Source: Verrucomicrobiaceae bacterium | Lineage (GTDB): Bacteria > Verrucomicrobiota > Verrucomicrobiia > Verrucomicrobiales > Verrucomicrobiaceae | NCBI GenBank assembly: GCA_015075365.1 | Contig: JABTUN010000001.1 | Span: 2,418,001-2,482,000, forward strand | Length of the DNA: 64,000 nt | Direction of reading: 5' to 3' | Part shown: piece after piece, positions 52,514 through 62,185 of the stretch | Layout of the letters: each line of letters starts with the position of its first letter | Numbering within the stretch: the stretch's first letter is position 1 | Notes under the pieces: generated by a model | Told to the model about the DNA's origin: nothing | Seen by the model: the letters and a program-made list of their open reading frames with translations, nothing else | Database searches by the model: none | Made by a program: the position numbers and the translations under genes

Positions 52514-52789
52514 TCAGAAGAAACGGCCGCGGTGTCCGAAGGAACTGCGGAAGACCGGTGACGTGGGTGCGCAGCCGCGGTTGAAGGACGGGCGGTGGTA
52601 CACCACAGGCGGCGGGCAGTAGCCCCGGTTGTGGCTTCGATACACGGGCGCGTTGTAGAAGCCGCGTCCATACACGACCGGCCGCGGACAGGGATCGACC
52701 CACGTCAGCGGGGAGTCATAGACGTAGCAGGAGGAAAACGTGCAGGCGCACAGCACCGCGCCGCAGAGGGTGAGGAGTTTGTGTTTCAT
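52514..52789 (-). CDS. Small Cys/Tyr-rich lipoprotein
   Basis: This is a 91-residue protein with a lipoprotein signal (MKHKLLTLCGAVLCACTFSSC). The mature part is short and rich in Tyr, Pro, Arg and Cys (CYVYDSPLTWVDPCPRPVVY, YRSHNRGYCPPPVVYHRPSF). No family recognised. It is immediately convergent with the haemoglobin gene (no gap). It resembles the small protein at 27932 in style. Confidence 0.65.
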   Translation of the reverse strand: MKHKLLTLCGAVLCACTFSSCYVYDSPLTWVDPCPRPVVYGRGFYNAPVYRSHNRGYCPPPVVYHRPSFNRGCAPTSPVFRSSFGHRGRFF

Positions 52790-52909
52790 AGCGCCTCCTC
52801 TGACGCCCTCTGGTCCACCCTATTCACCTGATCTTCACATCTGGCACCGCGAAGACTTGAAACCTTGAACCCGCTCCCGCTCAGCGCTTCATTCCACCCC
52901 ACAGCCGCC

Positions 52910-53593
52910 ATGCCCGCCGAATCCGTCACCCCCGCCATTGTCAGCACCCTCACGCCCGAGGAGGCCCGAGTGCTGGGCTGCCTCATTGAAAAGGAGATCA
53001 CGCTGCCGGACTACTACCCGATGACGCTCAACGCGCTCGTGTCCGCGTGCAACCAGACCACGAACCGTGATCCCGTCATGCAGCTCGACGAGAGCACCGT
53101 GGCCCGCGCGCTCGAAAACATGAAGTCCCGCGGCTATGTCTTCCAGGTCACCATCGTGGGCGCGCGGGTGCAAAAGTACCGCCACAACTTGAAAGGGAAG
53201 TGCCCGGACCTCGAGCCGCGCCACACCGCGTTGCTGTGCATGCTGCTGCTGCGCGGCATGCAGACGGCGGGGGAGCTGCGCCAGCGCACGGAGCGCCTGC
53301 ACGCCTTCGCGGACATGCAGGCTGTGGAAGACGCGCTCGCCGAACTGATTGGCTACCGTGAAGGGCCGCTCATCCAGTGCTTTCCGGCCGGTCCTGGGCG
53401 GCGTGTGGCGCAGTATGCGCATCTTTTCTGCGGGGATGCCTCAGCCGCGCTGCCCTCGGTCACCGTAGCCACGGCCGCCGCTCCGTCGGAACTGGAGAAC
53501 GAGGCGGAATGGCGTGCCCGGATGGAGGCGGAGATCACCCTGCTCAAGGCCCAGGTATCGCGTCTCCAGACGCTCATTGGTGCGGTGAAGTGA
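52910..53593 (+). CDS. YceH-like DUF480 protein
   Basis: This 227-residue cytoplasmic protein belongs to family DUF480 (YceH in enterobacteria), made of two winged-helix domains. Conserved blocks: LTPEEARVLGCLIEKEITLP, DYYPMTLNALVSACNQTTNR, DPVMQLDESTVARALENMKS and RHTALLCMLLLRGMQTAGEL. It ends in a coiled-coil helix (EAEITLLKAQVSRLQTLIGA). I chose ATG 52910; a TTG at 52865 is in frame but adds unconserved residues. Role is not established. Confidence 0.92.
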   Translation: MPAESVTPAIVSTLTPEEARVLGCLIEKEITLPDYYPMTLNALVSACNQTTNRDPVMQLDESTVARALENMKSRGYVFQVTIVGARVQKYRHNLKGKCPDLEPRHTALLCMLLLRGMQTAGELRQRTERLHAFADMQAVEDALAELIGYREGPLIQCFPAGPGRRVAQYAHLFCGDASAALPSVTVATAAAPSELENEAEWRARMEAEITLLKAQVSRLQTLIGAVK

Positions 53594-53608
53594 GGCGGCG
53601 GAGCAGGT

Positions 53609-55303
53609 TCAGGCTCCTTGCAGCGTGATCGCGGCGTCCGCCACGGCGCGGCTGGCCTCCTGTTCGTCATTGACGACCACCGTGGCTCCCAGGCGCTTCA
53701 GGCGCTCGACGTCGCTGGCAAAGCGCGCCCTCGCCAGCACCGGTATGTCCGGACGTGTCTCCCGGATGATCTCCAGTGCGCGTGTGTTCACTACCGCGTC
53801 TGGAAACGTCAGCGCCACCATGCGCGCGCCGGCCAGACGTGTCAGCTCCCAGGTCTCCTGGTGGGTGGCGTCGGCAAAGAGCACGTTCTGGCCCTGGCGT
53901 TTCAGGTTCCGGACGGTTTCCGCGTTCAGCTCCACCACCAGCGTGGGCACGCCGTTGTCCAGCAGGGCCTTGTTCAGGTGCTCGCCCACCGGGCCATGGC
54001 CGCAGATGATGGCATGGTCCTGCATGCCTTTGATGCGCTGGCGCAGGTCGCTCACCTCGCCGTGCGCGGGCCTGCGGCGGCCCCAGCCGCGTTTTTCCAT
54101 CCACCCTGCCAGTGGTCCACCCCCGCGCATCACCGCCGGCAGCAGGCCCATCGAAAGCGCGGAGGCGGTGAGCAGGATCTGCTGCGTGGAGCTGCTCCAC
54201 AGGGCGGATTCACCCGCCTGGCGCAGCAGCACGAGGGAAAACTCGCCCGCGCTGCTCAAACCAAGGCCCGCCATGAGCGCCTGGCGGTGCGCGAGGCCGA
54301 GTTTGCGCGCGATGGTGGTGATCAGCGCCGTTTTGCCCAGCATCAGCACCAGCGTGAGCACCACGATCGGCTGCCAGTGCTGCACGGCCATCTTCACATC
54401 AATCATGAGACCCACGGTGACAAAGAACAGGGTCAAAAACAGGTCCTTCAGCGGCATCACGTCCGCCAGGATGCGGTGCTTGAAAATGGACTCGCTCACC
54501 GCCAGGCCGGCGACGAACGCGCCCAGCGCAAGCCCCAGGCCCAGCAGACCGCCCGTGAAGGCCAGGCCCACGCAGCAGCCGATCACGGTGAGCGTGAAAA
54601 GCTCGCGGTTCCGCGTGCGCGTCACGGCGTTGAGCAGCCACGGGATGATCCAGCGCGCCGCCACGCCTGCCAGCACCACAAACAGCCCGCCGCGCAGCAC
54701 CAGGCTGCCCAGGCTGGTGCCCAGCGCCTGCTCCGCGCCGGCTTTGGGCAGCAGCAGCGGCACGAACAGGAAGAAGGCGATGATGAACAGGTCCTGGAAG
54801 ATCGCCACCGCCAGCGCCATTCGCGCGCCGGGGCTGGATTCGAGGCCCAGGTCCTGAAAGCTCTTCAAGCTGACCGCTGTGGAACTCATCGCCACCGCCA
54901 CGCCGGTGACCACCGCGCCCGTCCAGCCGATGCCGCAGGCCAGCGCACCCGCCGCGGCCAGCGCCATGCACAGCCCCATCTGCCAGCCGCCGCCCTGAAA
55001 GGCCAGCCGCCGCAGGTAGCGCAGCTCCCCCAGTGAAAACTCCAGCCCCAGCGTGAACATCAGCAAAACCACGCCGAACTCGGCCATGTTGGCGATCTGC
55101 GCCTGGGATTCACCGCCGCCCAGCAGCGTCATGATGCCCGAGTTCGCGATCACTACGCCGCAGAGGAAATAACCTGCCAGCAGCGACTGCTGCAGCCGCA
55201 GCAGCAGCAGGGACACCAGCACCACGCCCCCCAGCATCACCGCCAGCAGGGTGAAGATGGGAGGAATCGTCTCCGATGCGGCGATGGGAAGAAAAAAAGG
55301 CAT
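53609..55303 (-). CDS. Kef-type CPA2 cation:proton antiporter with TrkA-N domain
   Basis: This 564-residue membrane transporter has about 12 helices in the first 380 residues (LLAVMLGGVVLVSLLLLRLQ, VLLMFTLGLEFSLGELRYLR, GVAVAMSSTAVSLKSFQDLG, GLGLALGAFVAGLAVSESIF). The C-terminal TrkA-N/RCK domain has a Rossmann fold (HAIICGHGPVGEHLNKALLD, LVVELNAETV). Residue GLSSAGEFSLVLLR lies at the ion path. It probably exchanges K+ or Na+ for protons under NAD(H) or glutathione control. The ATG at 55303 is preferred over a TTG at 55309. No KefF/KefG partner nearby. Confidence 0.92.
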   Translation of the reverse strand: MPFFLPIAASETIPPIFTLLAVMLGGVVLVSLLLLRLQQSLLAGYFLCGVVIANSGIMTLLGGGESQAQIANMAEFGVVLLMFTLGLEFSLGELRYLRRLAFQGGGWQMGLCMALAAAGALACGIGWTGAVVTGVAVAMSSTAVSLKSFQDLGLESSPGARMALAVAIFQDLFIIAFFLFVPLLLPKAGAEQALGTSLGSLVLRGGLFVVLAGVAARWIIPWLLNAVTRTRNRELFTLTVIGCCVGLAFTGGLLGLGLALGAFVAGLAVSESIFKHRILADVMPLKDLFLTLFFVTVGLMIDVKMAVQHWQPIVVLTLVLMLGKTALITTIARKLGLAHRQALMAGLGLSSAGEFSLVLLRQAGESALWSSSTQQILLTASALSMGLLPAVMRGGGPLAGWMEKRGWGRRRPAHGEVSDLRQRIKGMQDHAIICGHGPVGEHLNKALLDNGVPTLVVELNAETVRNLKRQGQNVLFADATHQETWELTRLAGARMVALTFPDAVVNTRALEIIRETRPDIPVLARARFASDVERLKRLGATVVVNDEQEASRAVADAAITLQGA

Positions 55304-55365
55304 GAGCAAACACGCTCACGTTGCAACGTGATGACACACCGCGCAAGGAACCCGGCGTCCCGCAC

Positions 55366-56163
55366 ATGAGCTTCCGCACCATCGAGAAATCCGATCCCAC
55401 GCTCCTTCCCGGGGGCGTTCATCACGTCACCGTGAAGTCCGCCGCGCTGCGCCGGCGCGCGGATGTGAGTTTTTACGTCCCTCCGGGCGCAGGCGCGGAC
55501 TCTCTGCCGCTGGTGATCCTGCTGCACGGTGTGTATGGCAGCCACTGGGCCTGGCTGTTCAAAGGCGGGGCGCATCGCGTGCTCGACCGGCTCATCGCGG
55601 AGGAAAATCTGCCGCCGATGATGCTGGCGATGCCTTCTGACGGCCTGTGGGGAGATGGCTCCGGCTACGCGCGGCATCGCAGCGCGGATCACGCCGCCTG
55701 GATCGTGGATGAGGTGCCTGAGGCCGCCACGGAGCTCGATCCGCGCTGCCGGAGCACGCCGCGGTTCATCGGCGGCCTTTCCATGGGTGGCTACGGCGCG
55801 TTGCGGCTCGGCGCGCTGCACGCGCGGCGCTTCACCGCGATCAGCGCGCACAGCAGCATCACAGATGTGGCGCAGATGCAGGGCTTTGTGGAGGAGTCCC
55901 TGCCGGAGTTTGACCTGGCTGAATCCGATCCGTTGTCTGTGATCGACTGCATGACCCGTCACGGTGCGCGCCTTCCCCACCTGCGCTTCGATTGCGGCAC
56001 GGAGGACGTGCTGCTGGAGCACAACCGCGTCCTTCACCGCGATCTGGAGGCCGCTGGCATCCCGCATGTGTATGAGGAGTTTCCAGGCGGCCACACCTGG
56101 GACTATTGGCACGCGCATCTGTCGGACACACTGCGTTTTTTCGCCGCGTGCCTGCCGAAGTAG
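55366..56163 (+). CDS. Esterase D/tributyrin-esterase-like alpha/beta hydrolase
   Basis: This is a 265-residue hydrolase with the nucleophile elbow GLSMGGYGAL (Ser139), the oxyanion region LVILLHGVYGSHWAWL, acid Asp in RFDCGTEDVLLEHN, and His243 in GGHTWDYW. The family (PF00756) includes S-formylglutathione hydrolase, tributyrin esterase and feruloyl/acetyl-xylan esterases. No signal peptide is seen from ATG 55366, so it is probably cytoplasmic. Substrate unknown. Confidence 0.87.
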   Translation: MSFRTIEKSDPTLLPGGVHHVTVKSAALRRRADVSFYVPPGAGADSLPLVILLHGVYGSHWAWLFKGGAHRVLDRLIAEENLPPMMLAMPSDGLWGDGSGYARHRSADHAAWIVDEVPEAATELDPRCRSTPRFIGGLSMGGYGALRLGALHARRFTAISAHSSITDVAQMQGFVEESLPEFDLAESDPLSVIDCMTRHGARLPHLRFDCGTEDVLLEHNRVLHRDLEAAGIPHVYEEFPGGHTWDYWHAHLSDTLRFFAACLPK

Positions 56164-56170
56164 CGCTGTG

Positions 56171-59100
56171 CTACGACCTCCGCAGATCCAGCGTGAGCGG
56201 GAACTCCGGCACGCCTTCGATCTGGCGCAGTTTGAAGGCGCCGGGGGTGTGGCCGTAGCTGAAGAATCGCGCGAGGCGGCGGCTTTCGGCTTCGTAGCTG
56301 TTCACGGGGAAGGTGTCGTAGCTGCGGCCGCCGGGGTGGGCGACGTGGCAGGTGCAGCCGCCGAGGCTGCGGCCGTTCCACTGGTCCACGATGTCGAAAA
56401 TGAGCGGGCTGTGCACGCCGATGGTGGGCTGCAGGCACTCGCCGGGCTGCCAGGCGCGGTAGCGGATGCCGGCCACATATTCGCCGACGGTGCCGGTGGG
56501 ATGCAGCGGCACCTGCACGCCGTTGCAGGCGATGGCGTAGCGGCCGTTGACGAGGCCTTTGGTCTTCACCTGCACGCGTTCGAGGCTGCTGTCGACGAAG
56601 CGCACGGTGCTGCCCGCGCTGCCTTCCTCACCCAGCACATGCCAGGGCTCGATGGCGGTGCGGATGTCGAGCTGGATACCGCGCTGTGTGATATGGCCGA
56701 TGGAGGGGAATTTGAACTCGAAATGCGGCGCGAACCATTCCGGCTTCATGTCGTAGCCGTGCGCGGTCATGTCCTCCATCACGTCGGTGAAGTCATCCCA
56801 GACGAAGTGCGGCAGCAGGAAGCGATCATGCAAATCGGTGCCCCAGCGCACGAGATTCTGCTCATACGGCTTGTTCCAAAATCTCGCGATGGCGGCGCGG
56901 AGCAGCAGATGCTGCGCGAGGCTCATCTCGGCATGCGGCGGCATTTCAAAGGAGCGCAGCTCGACGAGGCCGAGGCGTCCGGTGCTGCTGCCGGGATCAA
57001 ACATCTTGTCGATGCAGAACTCCGTGCGGTGCGTGTTGCCCGTGGCATCGCAGAGGATGTTGCGGAAGATGCGATCGACGAGCCAGGGCGGCGGCGTGCC
57101 GGCCTTGTCGGTCTGCTTCTTCAACTCGCGGAAGGCCAGTTCGAGCTCGAACAGCGCGTCGTTGCGTGCCTCATCGACACGCGGGCACTGGCTGGTGGGG
57201 CCGATGAAGAGACCGCTGAAGAGGTAGCTGAGGCTGGGATGATTGTGCCAGTAGCCGAGCAGCGATTTGAGCAAATCCGGCCGGCGCAGGAAGGGCGAGT
57301 CCTTCGGTCGCTCGCCGCCGATGACGATGTGATTGCCGCCGCCGGTGCCGGTGTGGCGGCCATCGACCATGAATTTCTCCGTGCCGAGCCGCGTGAGCCG
57401 CGCCTCCTCGTAGAGCGTCTTCGTGTTGTGCACGAGCTCGTCCCACTGCTTCACAGGATGCATGTTCACCTCGATCACCCCGGGATCAGGCGTGACCTTG
57501 ATCACCTGAAGCCGCGGATCATACGGCGGCGGCGTGCCTTCGACGATGACAGGCATCTTCAAAGCGGCCGCGACATCTTCGACGGCGGCGACGAGGTCGA
57601 GATAGTCCTCCGTCGTGACCACCGGCGGCATGAAGACATGCAGGCGTCCGTTTCGCGGCTCAAAACAGATCGCGGTGCGGATGATCCAGCTCGCGGACTC
57701 TTGCGGCATCGGGAAGCGCGACTTCAAACCGCCCAATCCATCATCATCGCGGCTCAGATCGGGCGGCAGCAGCTCGATCTTGCGGCGCTCCGGCTTGCCT
57801 TGGCCGCCGTATTGGCCGGTGATGTAATTGGAAGCCGCGGCAGATGGTTTTGGCGGTGCCTCCATGCCATCAAGCCAGTCAGCGACGGCGCGGAGGAAGT
57901 GCTGGCGGTTCTCCGGACGCTCCGGCAGGTCCGGCCAGTCGCTCATCGCATCGGTGGGATAGATCCACGGGTAATCGGTGGCGGCCACCCAGGGCAGGCT
58001 GTCGAGCGGCAGGCGCAGGCCCATCGGCGAATCGCCGGGGATGAGATACATCGTGTCGTCACGCACGAACCACGGACCACTCTGCCAGCGCATCTCGTTG
58101 CCGACTTGATTGCGCTCCAGCGGCAAAACGAAGCCGGTCACCTTGTCGAGCCCCTGCTCGAAGATGCGGGCGAGACGCTCGCGCTCGAAGGGATCTTTGA
58201 GGTTCGACTTCAGCGGATCGACATTCACCGGCAGGCGCTTCTCCTTCCAAAGATAGTAGAAGGCATCTTCATAGGCTGCTTTGAGCCATTTCGGATCGAC
58301 ACCGAGCGCGGCGCTCAACGCGAGTCCGAAGCGATAGGCCTCATTCTCGGTGTGACCATAGCTGCGCGACTCATCGGCGATGAGCGAGTCATCCGTCCAC
58401 ACCGGCGCACCATCCTTGCGCCAGTAACAGCCGAGTGCCCAGCGTGGCAATTGCTCGCCGGGATACCATTTGCACTGGCCGTAGTGCAGCAAACCGCCTT
58501 GCCCAAATTGATGGCGCAGGCGCTTGATGAGCTCGCCGCTCAGGAGGCGCTTCTTCGGACCCACCGCGGCGGTGTTCCACTCCTCGCCGTCCATGTCGTC
58601 GATGCTCACAAAGGTTGGCTCGCCGCCCATCGTCATGCGCACATCGCCTTTGATGAGATCGCCGTCGATCTTCAGGCCCAGTTTTTCAATCTCCGCCCAT
58701 TGCTCCGGCGTGTAGGGCTTCGTCACACGCGGCGATTCAAAGATGCGCGTGATCTTCATCTCGTGCTCGAACTCCACCTCGCACGGGTCGAGCGCTCCGG
58801 TGATCGGTGCCGCACTGGACGGATCTGGCGTGGCGGCCAGCGGCAGATGCCCCTCGCCCGCGAGCAGGCCCGAAGTCGGATCGAGCCCCACCCAGCCGGC
58901 GCCAGGCAGATACACCTCGCACCACGCATGCAGATCCGTGAAGTCCACCTCGGTGCCGCTGGGACCGTCGAGCGATTTCACATCCGGCTTCAACTGGATC
59001 AAATAACCGCTCACGAACCGCGAGGCCATGCCGAGATGGCGGAAGAGCTGGCAGAGCAGCCACGCCGAGTCACGGCACGAGCCGCTGCCGAGCTCCAGCG

Positions 59101-59737
59101 TCTCCTCCGGCGTCTGCACGCCCGGTTCGAGGCGGATCGTGTAGCGGATGTCCTTCCAGAGCAGTTGATTGATCGCCACGAGGAAGTCGATCGTGCGCGG
59201 CCGCGGGTCGCTTTTGTCCTTCGCGGCCATCACGGTGCCTGTTTCGGGCAAAACGCCATGCGCATGCGTGTCCGCCGTCTCTGAGTGCGGCGTGCTCGCA
59301 TGCGGCAGGTGGGTGTTTTTCAGCAAATCACGCCGGATGCCGCGCAGGTACTCGCCCAGCGCCGGCGTGAGCGGCAGCTTGCGATGATACGGCTCCAACT
59401 CGTGGGCCAGCACCGGGTCGTATTTGAAGGGCACCCGCTCCGCCTCCGGCTCCAGGAAGAAGTCGAAAGGATTGTACACCGCCATCTCCGCCACCAAGTC
59501 CACCTCCACGCGGAATTCGGTGGTCTTCTCGGGAAACACCAGCCGGGCGAGGTAGTTCGCCTGCGGGTCCTGCTGCCAGTTGATGAAATGCTGCCCCGGC
59601 GTGACTTTTAATGAGTAGCTCAGCACCGGCGTGCGGCAGTGCGGTGCCGGCCTCAAGCGGATGACCTGCGGCCCTAACGAGATAGGCCGGTCGTATTGAT
59701 ACGTGGTGACATGGCGGAGGGCGACGTGGATGGACAT
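56171..59737 (-). CDS. Transglutaminase-like / DUF2126 protein
   Basis: This very long 1188-residue protein combines an N-terminal bacterial transglutaminase-like module and a C-terminal DUF2126. Residues 1-100 are the beta-sandwich N domain (HVALRHVTTYQYDRPISLGP). The papain-like core has Cys221 (LGSGSCRDSAWLLCQLFRHL), His around 268 (DLHAWCEVYLPG) and Asp around 283 (GLDPTSG), a complete triad. DUF2126 covers about 350-1110 (MTMGGEPTFVSIDDMDGEEW, HTGTGGGNHIVIGGERPKDS, GNTHRTEFCIDKMFDPGSST). In many genomes this protein accompanies circularly acting ATP-grasp and alpha-E proteins; none is seen here. It may be an amidase or peptide-crosslinking enzyme. Confidence 0.93.
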   Translation of the reverse strand: MSIHVALRHVTTYQYDRPISLGPQVIRLRPAPHCRTPVLSYSLKVTPGQHFINWQQDPQANYLARLVFPEKTTEFRVEVDLVAEMAVYNPFDFFLEPEAERVPFKYDPVLAHELEPYHRKLPLTPALGEYLRGIRRDLLKNTHLPHASTPHSETADTHAHGVLPETGTVMAAKDKSDPRPRTIDFLVAINQLLWKDIRYTIRLEPGVQTPEETLELGSGSCRDSAWLLCQLFRHLGMASRFVSGYLIQLKPDVKSLDGPSGTEVDFTDLHAWCEVYLPGAGWVGLDPTSGLLAGEGHLPLAATPDPSSAAPITGALDPCEVEFEHEMKITRIFESPRVTKPYTPEQWAEIEKLGLKIDGDLIKGDVRMTMGGEPTFVSIDDMDGEEWNTAAVGPKKRLLSGELIKRLRHQFGQGGLLHYGQCKWYPGEQLPRWALGCYWRKDGAPVWTDDSLIADESRSYGHTENEAYRFGLALSAALGVDPKWLKAAYEDAFYYLWKEKRLPVNVDPLKSNLKDPFERERLARIFEQGLDKVTGFVLPLERNQVGNEMRWQSGPWFVRDDTMYLIPGDSPMGLRLPLDSLPWVAATDYPWIYPTDAMSDWPDLPERPENRQHFLRAVADWLDGMEAPPKPSAAASNYITGQYGGQGKPERRKIELLPPDLSRDDDGLGGLKSRFPMPQESASWIIRTAICFEPRNGRLHVFMPPVVTTEDYLDLVAAVEDVAAALKMPVIVEGTPPPYDPRLQVIKVTPDPGVIEVNMHPVKQWDELVHNTKTLYEEARLTRLGTEKFMVDGRHTGTGGGNHIVIGGERPKDSPFLRRPDLLKSLLGYWHNHPSLSYLFSGLFIGPTSQCPRVDEARNDALFELELAFRELKKQTDKAGTPPPWLVDRIFRNILCDATGNTHRTEFCIDKMFDPGSSTGRLGLVELRSFEMPPHAEMSLAQHLLLRAAIARFWNKPYEQNLVRWGTDLHDRFLLPHFVWDDFTDVMEDMTAHGYDMKPEWFAPHFEFKFPSIGHITQRGIQLDIRTAIEPWHVLGEEGSAGSTVRFVDSSLERVQVKTKGLVNGRYAIACNGVQVPLHPTGTVGEYVAGIRYRAWQPGECLQPTIGVHSPLIFDIVDQWNGRSLGGCTCHVAHPGGRSYDTFPVNSYEAESRRLARFFSYGHTPGAFKLRQIEGVPEFPLTLDLRRS

Positions 59738-59836
59738 GGGCTGGGCCTGGAATTTAAAGCACAGCCCGTGCCAGACGCCATGCAGCCCTTTTTTCCTTTC
59801 TTGTCATCCGGCGGCAAACCTGAAACAATCCACACC

Positions 59837-61657
59837 ATGCTCCGCCGTGCCTTTTTCGCTGTCTTGCTGCCATTGACCCTCCGCGCGGCGGAGGAACCGT
59901 CACCCAAGCTCGATTTGAAGCCCGAGGTGCTCCATCCGCTGCTCGTGCGCACGGCGCAGCGCATCCAGGAGAAGTTTCAGCGCATCCACCCGGAGGCGTC
60001 GGGGCTGGTCCAGACCGTTGAGCAGATCCTCGCCATGCCCGTGCCGGAGAAAAAGGACAACCAGGATGATCCCGCCGCCCGGATCGGCGCGCGCATGGAG
60101 CTGATGACCGCCACCTTCGGCTATGGCGTGAATTTCGGCGGCATTCACGGCTACATCTTCGACAACAGTGAAATCGGCCACCAGCAGACCTACCACGATC
60201 TGGAGCTCGAAACAGCCACCGGTGCCGCGGAGGTGCGCCGCTGGCTGGAGATGAAATTCCGCGCCGAAAAGCTCGAATGGAAGGACAAGACCGCGATGTG
60301 CGGCCAGCGCGCCATCAGCACGGCCCGTGCCCTCGTCGCCCGCGAGCCGAAAAACGCCGAGGCGCACACCCTGCTCGCCTTCGCGCTCGATTGGGAGGAC
60401 GATTCCGGTCCCGAAACGCTCGCCAGCCTGCAAACGGCCCTCAAGCTCGATCCGAAGCACGCGCTTGCCCGCCAGATGATGCTCGACCGCCGCGCGGACA
60501 AGGCCGCGGAGGCCGCCGCGCACCGCCGGGAGTATCGTCTCGATGAAAAAGCGCCGCAGACCGCGGAGCGGGCGCTTTATGACCGCCCGCTGGACGAGGG
60601 CGAGTTGCTAGCGTTCACCCGCACCACGGAGGCCCTGCGCGCGGAGGCGGCCCGGACCCTCGCGAATGCCTACGAGCAGCGCGACCTGGCCGCTTACCTG
60701 CGCGCGCTCAGCACCGGCATGAGCATCGAGAATCACCTCACCCTCGCCACCCGCTCCCGCCAGCGTGACCCCACGCAGAGCTTTGAGGCCTTTTCAGTCC
60801 AAAATCTGGCGCTCTACCTGCCCCGCTTCTTCGCCTTGCTCGACGATGAAAAGCGCGCCCGTGGCGCCATCGAGCTCGCCTCCGGCAATGGCGAGGCGCT
60901 CGGCACCCTCGTCATCCTCGGTGTGATCGGCCGCATGAACCACCTCATGCGCAGCGCGGCAGGCGCCTCCGCTGTGACGGACGACATGCTCTTCATCCCT
61001 GGTCTTCAGGAGCAGATCGTCCGCCTCGCCCGCGAGGGGGAGGGGAAAAACGCCGCGCGCGCCTGCGAGGCCTTCTGCCTCGTCGAAATGATGCGCAGCA
61101 TGACCGGCATGCAGCCCCGGCACCAGGATCTCGTCCTGCGCATGATCGAGCTTGATCCCTTCCGCCACCGCACCCTCCAGAATCTGCTGGCCGCCTGCAT
61201 GGCGGCGGAAAATACCAAAACCGCCGCCACCGCCATCACGCGCATGCAGCTTGCCGTGCTGCCCTGCCTGCTCACCCGTCGCCAGAGCGCCGCTGCCGCG
61301 GCCAGCTTGCACGACTGGGACACCGCCCACCGACTCCTGGATTCCTGTGACAAGGAAAATCCTGGTGATCTCATGGTCCTCAGCCAGCGTGTGGCCACCA
61401 CCCTGCGCCAGAGCCAGAGCCGTGCCGCCGTCAAAAAGGCCGCTCTCCTCTATGGCGGCATCACACCTGACACCATCCTCGAAAAAACCGCCGCCCTCGA
61501 CAAAGGCGACCGCCAGCAGTTTCTCGAAAACTTCCTCCTCCACCTCGTCCTCAAACAAGATCGCGAGGCCGCCGTCCAGCTCCTCACACAGGCCGTAAGG
61601 GCCAAGGCGTTCGATGAGAAGGCGGCGGACGAGATCAAAAAGTGGATGGAGAAGTAG
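59837..61657 (+). CDS. Large secreted helical-repeat protein of unknown function
   Basis: This is a 606-residue protein. The start at 59837 gives signal peptide MLRRAFFAVLLPLTLRAAEE; the frame opens at 59696, antisense to the transglutaminase promoter, which is less likely. The body is alpha-helical with TPR-like repeats, e.g. ALVAREPKNAEAHTLLAFAL followed by LASLQTALKLDPKHALARQM, and LRMIELDPFRHRTLQNLLAA. An RPL/Asn motif NYGVNFGGIHGYIFDNSEIG occurs near residue 95. No catalytic motif is recognised. The next small secreted protein follows after 12 bp, so they may be co-transcribed. Confidence 0.7.
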   Translation: MLRRAFFAVLLPLTLRAAEEPSPKLDLKPEVLHPLLVRTAQRIQEKFQRIHPEASGLVQTVEQILAMPVPEKKDNQDDPAARIGARMELMTATFGYGVNFGGIHGYIFDNSEIGHQQTYHDLELETATGAAEVRRWLEMKFRAEKLEWKDKTAMCGQRAISTARALVAREPKNAEAHTLLAFALDWEDDSGPETLASLQTALKLDPKHALARQMMLDRRADKAAEAAAHRREYRLDEKAPQTAERALYDRPLDEGELLAFTRTTEALRAEAARTLANAYEQRDLAAYLRALSTGMSIENHLTLATRSRQRDPTQSFEAFSVQNLALYLPRFFALLDDEKRARGAIELASGNGEALGTLVILGVIGRMNHLMRSAAGASAVTDDMLFIPGLQEQIVRLAREGEGKNAARACEAFCLVEMMRSMTGMQPRHQDLVLRMIELDPFRHRTLQNLLAACMAAENTKTAATAITRMQLAVLPCLLTRRQSAAAAASLHDWDTAHRLLDSCDKENPGDLMVLSQRVATTLRQSQSRAAVKKAALLYGGITPDTILEKTAALDKGDRQQFLENFLLHLVLKQDREAAVQLLTQAVRAKAFDEKAADEIKKWMEK

Positions 61658-61669
61658 GCATCTAATTTT

Positions 61670-62185
61670 ATGAAGACACGCATTCTGCTTTTGACGATTC
61701 TCTCCTCCCACTGCGCTTGGGCACTGCTGGAGCCCGCGCCACCATCCGTCGCTGACTCTCAGTCTTTTCGCGAATCGCTGCTCAAAGCCGACAAACTCGT
61801 CATTTTCGAAGGGTTGCCACATCAGACATGGCAACGCGACAAGTTGAAGGAGGAACTCAAACGCACCGATGTAATCAAAATCGGCGACTTCCCATTTTAC
61901 ACTCCCGCCCTGGCCGTAACCAACCCGGATGAACTCAAACATCTGCTCGGCACGCCCGCATCAATACAGCCGTATCGTGGTGCCAAGCTTTGTGGAGGCT
62001 ATCACCCCGATTACAGCGTATCGTGGACGGTCGGAGGCATCACTTACCACGCTCAAATATGCCTCGGGTGTCATGAAGTTGTTTTCATGACGGGCAAGGC
62101 TACCCTCAAATATGACATGGCGGATGATGCCGTGAAGCGTTTTGAGGCTCTTCGGAAGCTCTACACGCTCAAGCGCCCACAGTGA
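61670..62185 (+). CDS. Small secreted protein with CXXCH motif
   Basis: This is a 171-residue protein with signal peptide MKTRILLLTILSSHCAWA. Visible motifs are CGGYHPDYSVSWTVGG and ICLGCHEVVFMTG: CLGCH fits a haem c attachment site but the surrounding sequence lacks a cytochrome c fold and the Met ligand, so it may be a metal-binding pair instead. Function unknown. Sits 12 bp after the larger secreted protein. Confidence 0.7.
   Translation: MKTRILLLTILSSHCAWALLEPAPPSVADSQSFRESLLKADKLVIFEGLPHQTWQRDKLKEELKRTDVIKIGDFPFYTPALAVTNPDELKHLLGTPASIQPYRGAKLCGGYHPDYSVSWTVGGITYHAQICLGCHEVVFMTGKATLKYDMADDAVKRFEALRKLYTLKRPQ

Noticed and set aside
55964..59284. A 1106-codon plus-strand frame opposite the transglutaminase/DUF2126 gene
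   Set aside because: Low-complexity Ala/Arg/His-rich product, antisense to a gene with complete catalytic motifs.
61670..62185. Cytochrome c from the CLGCH motif
   Set aside because: No axial Met region or cytochrome fold around the single motif; kept as a secreted protein of unknown function.
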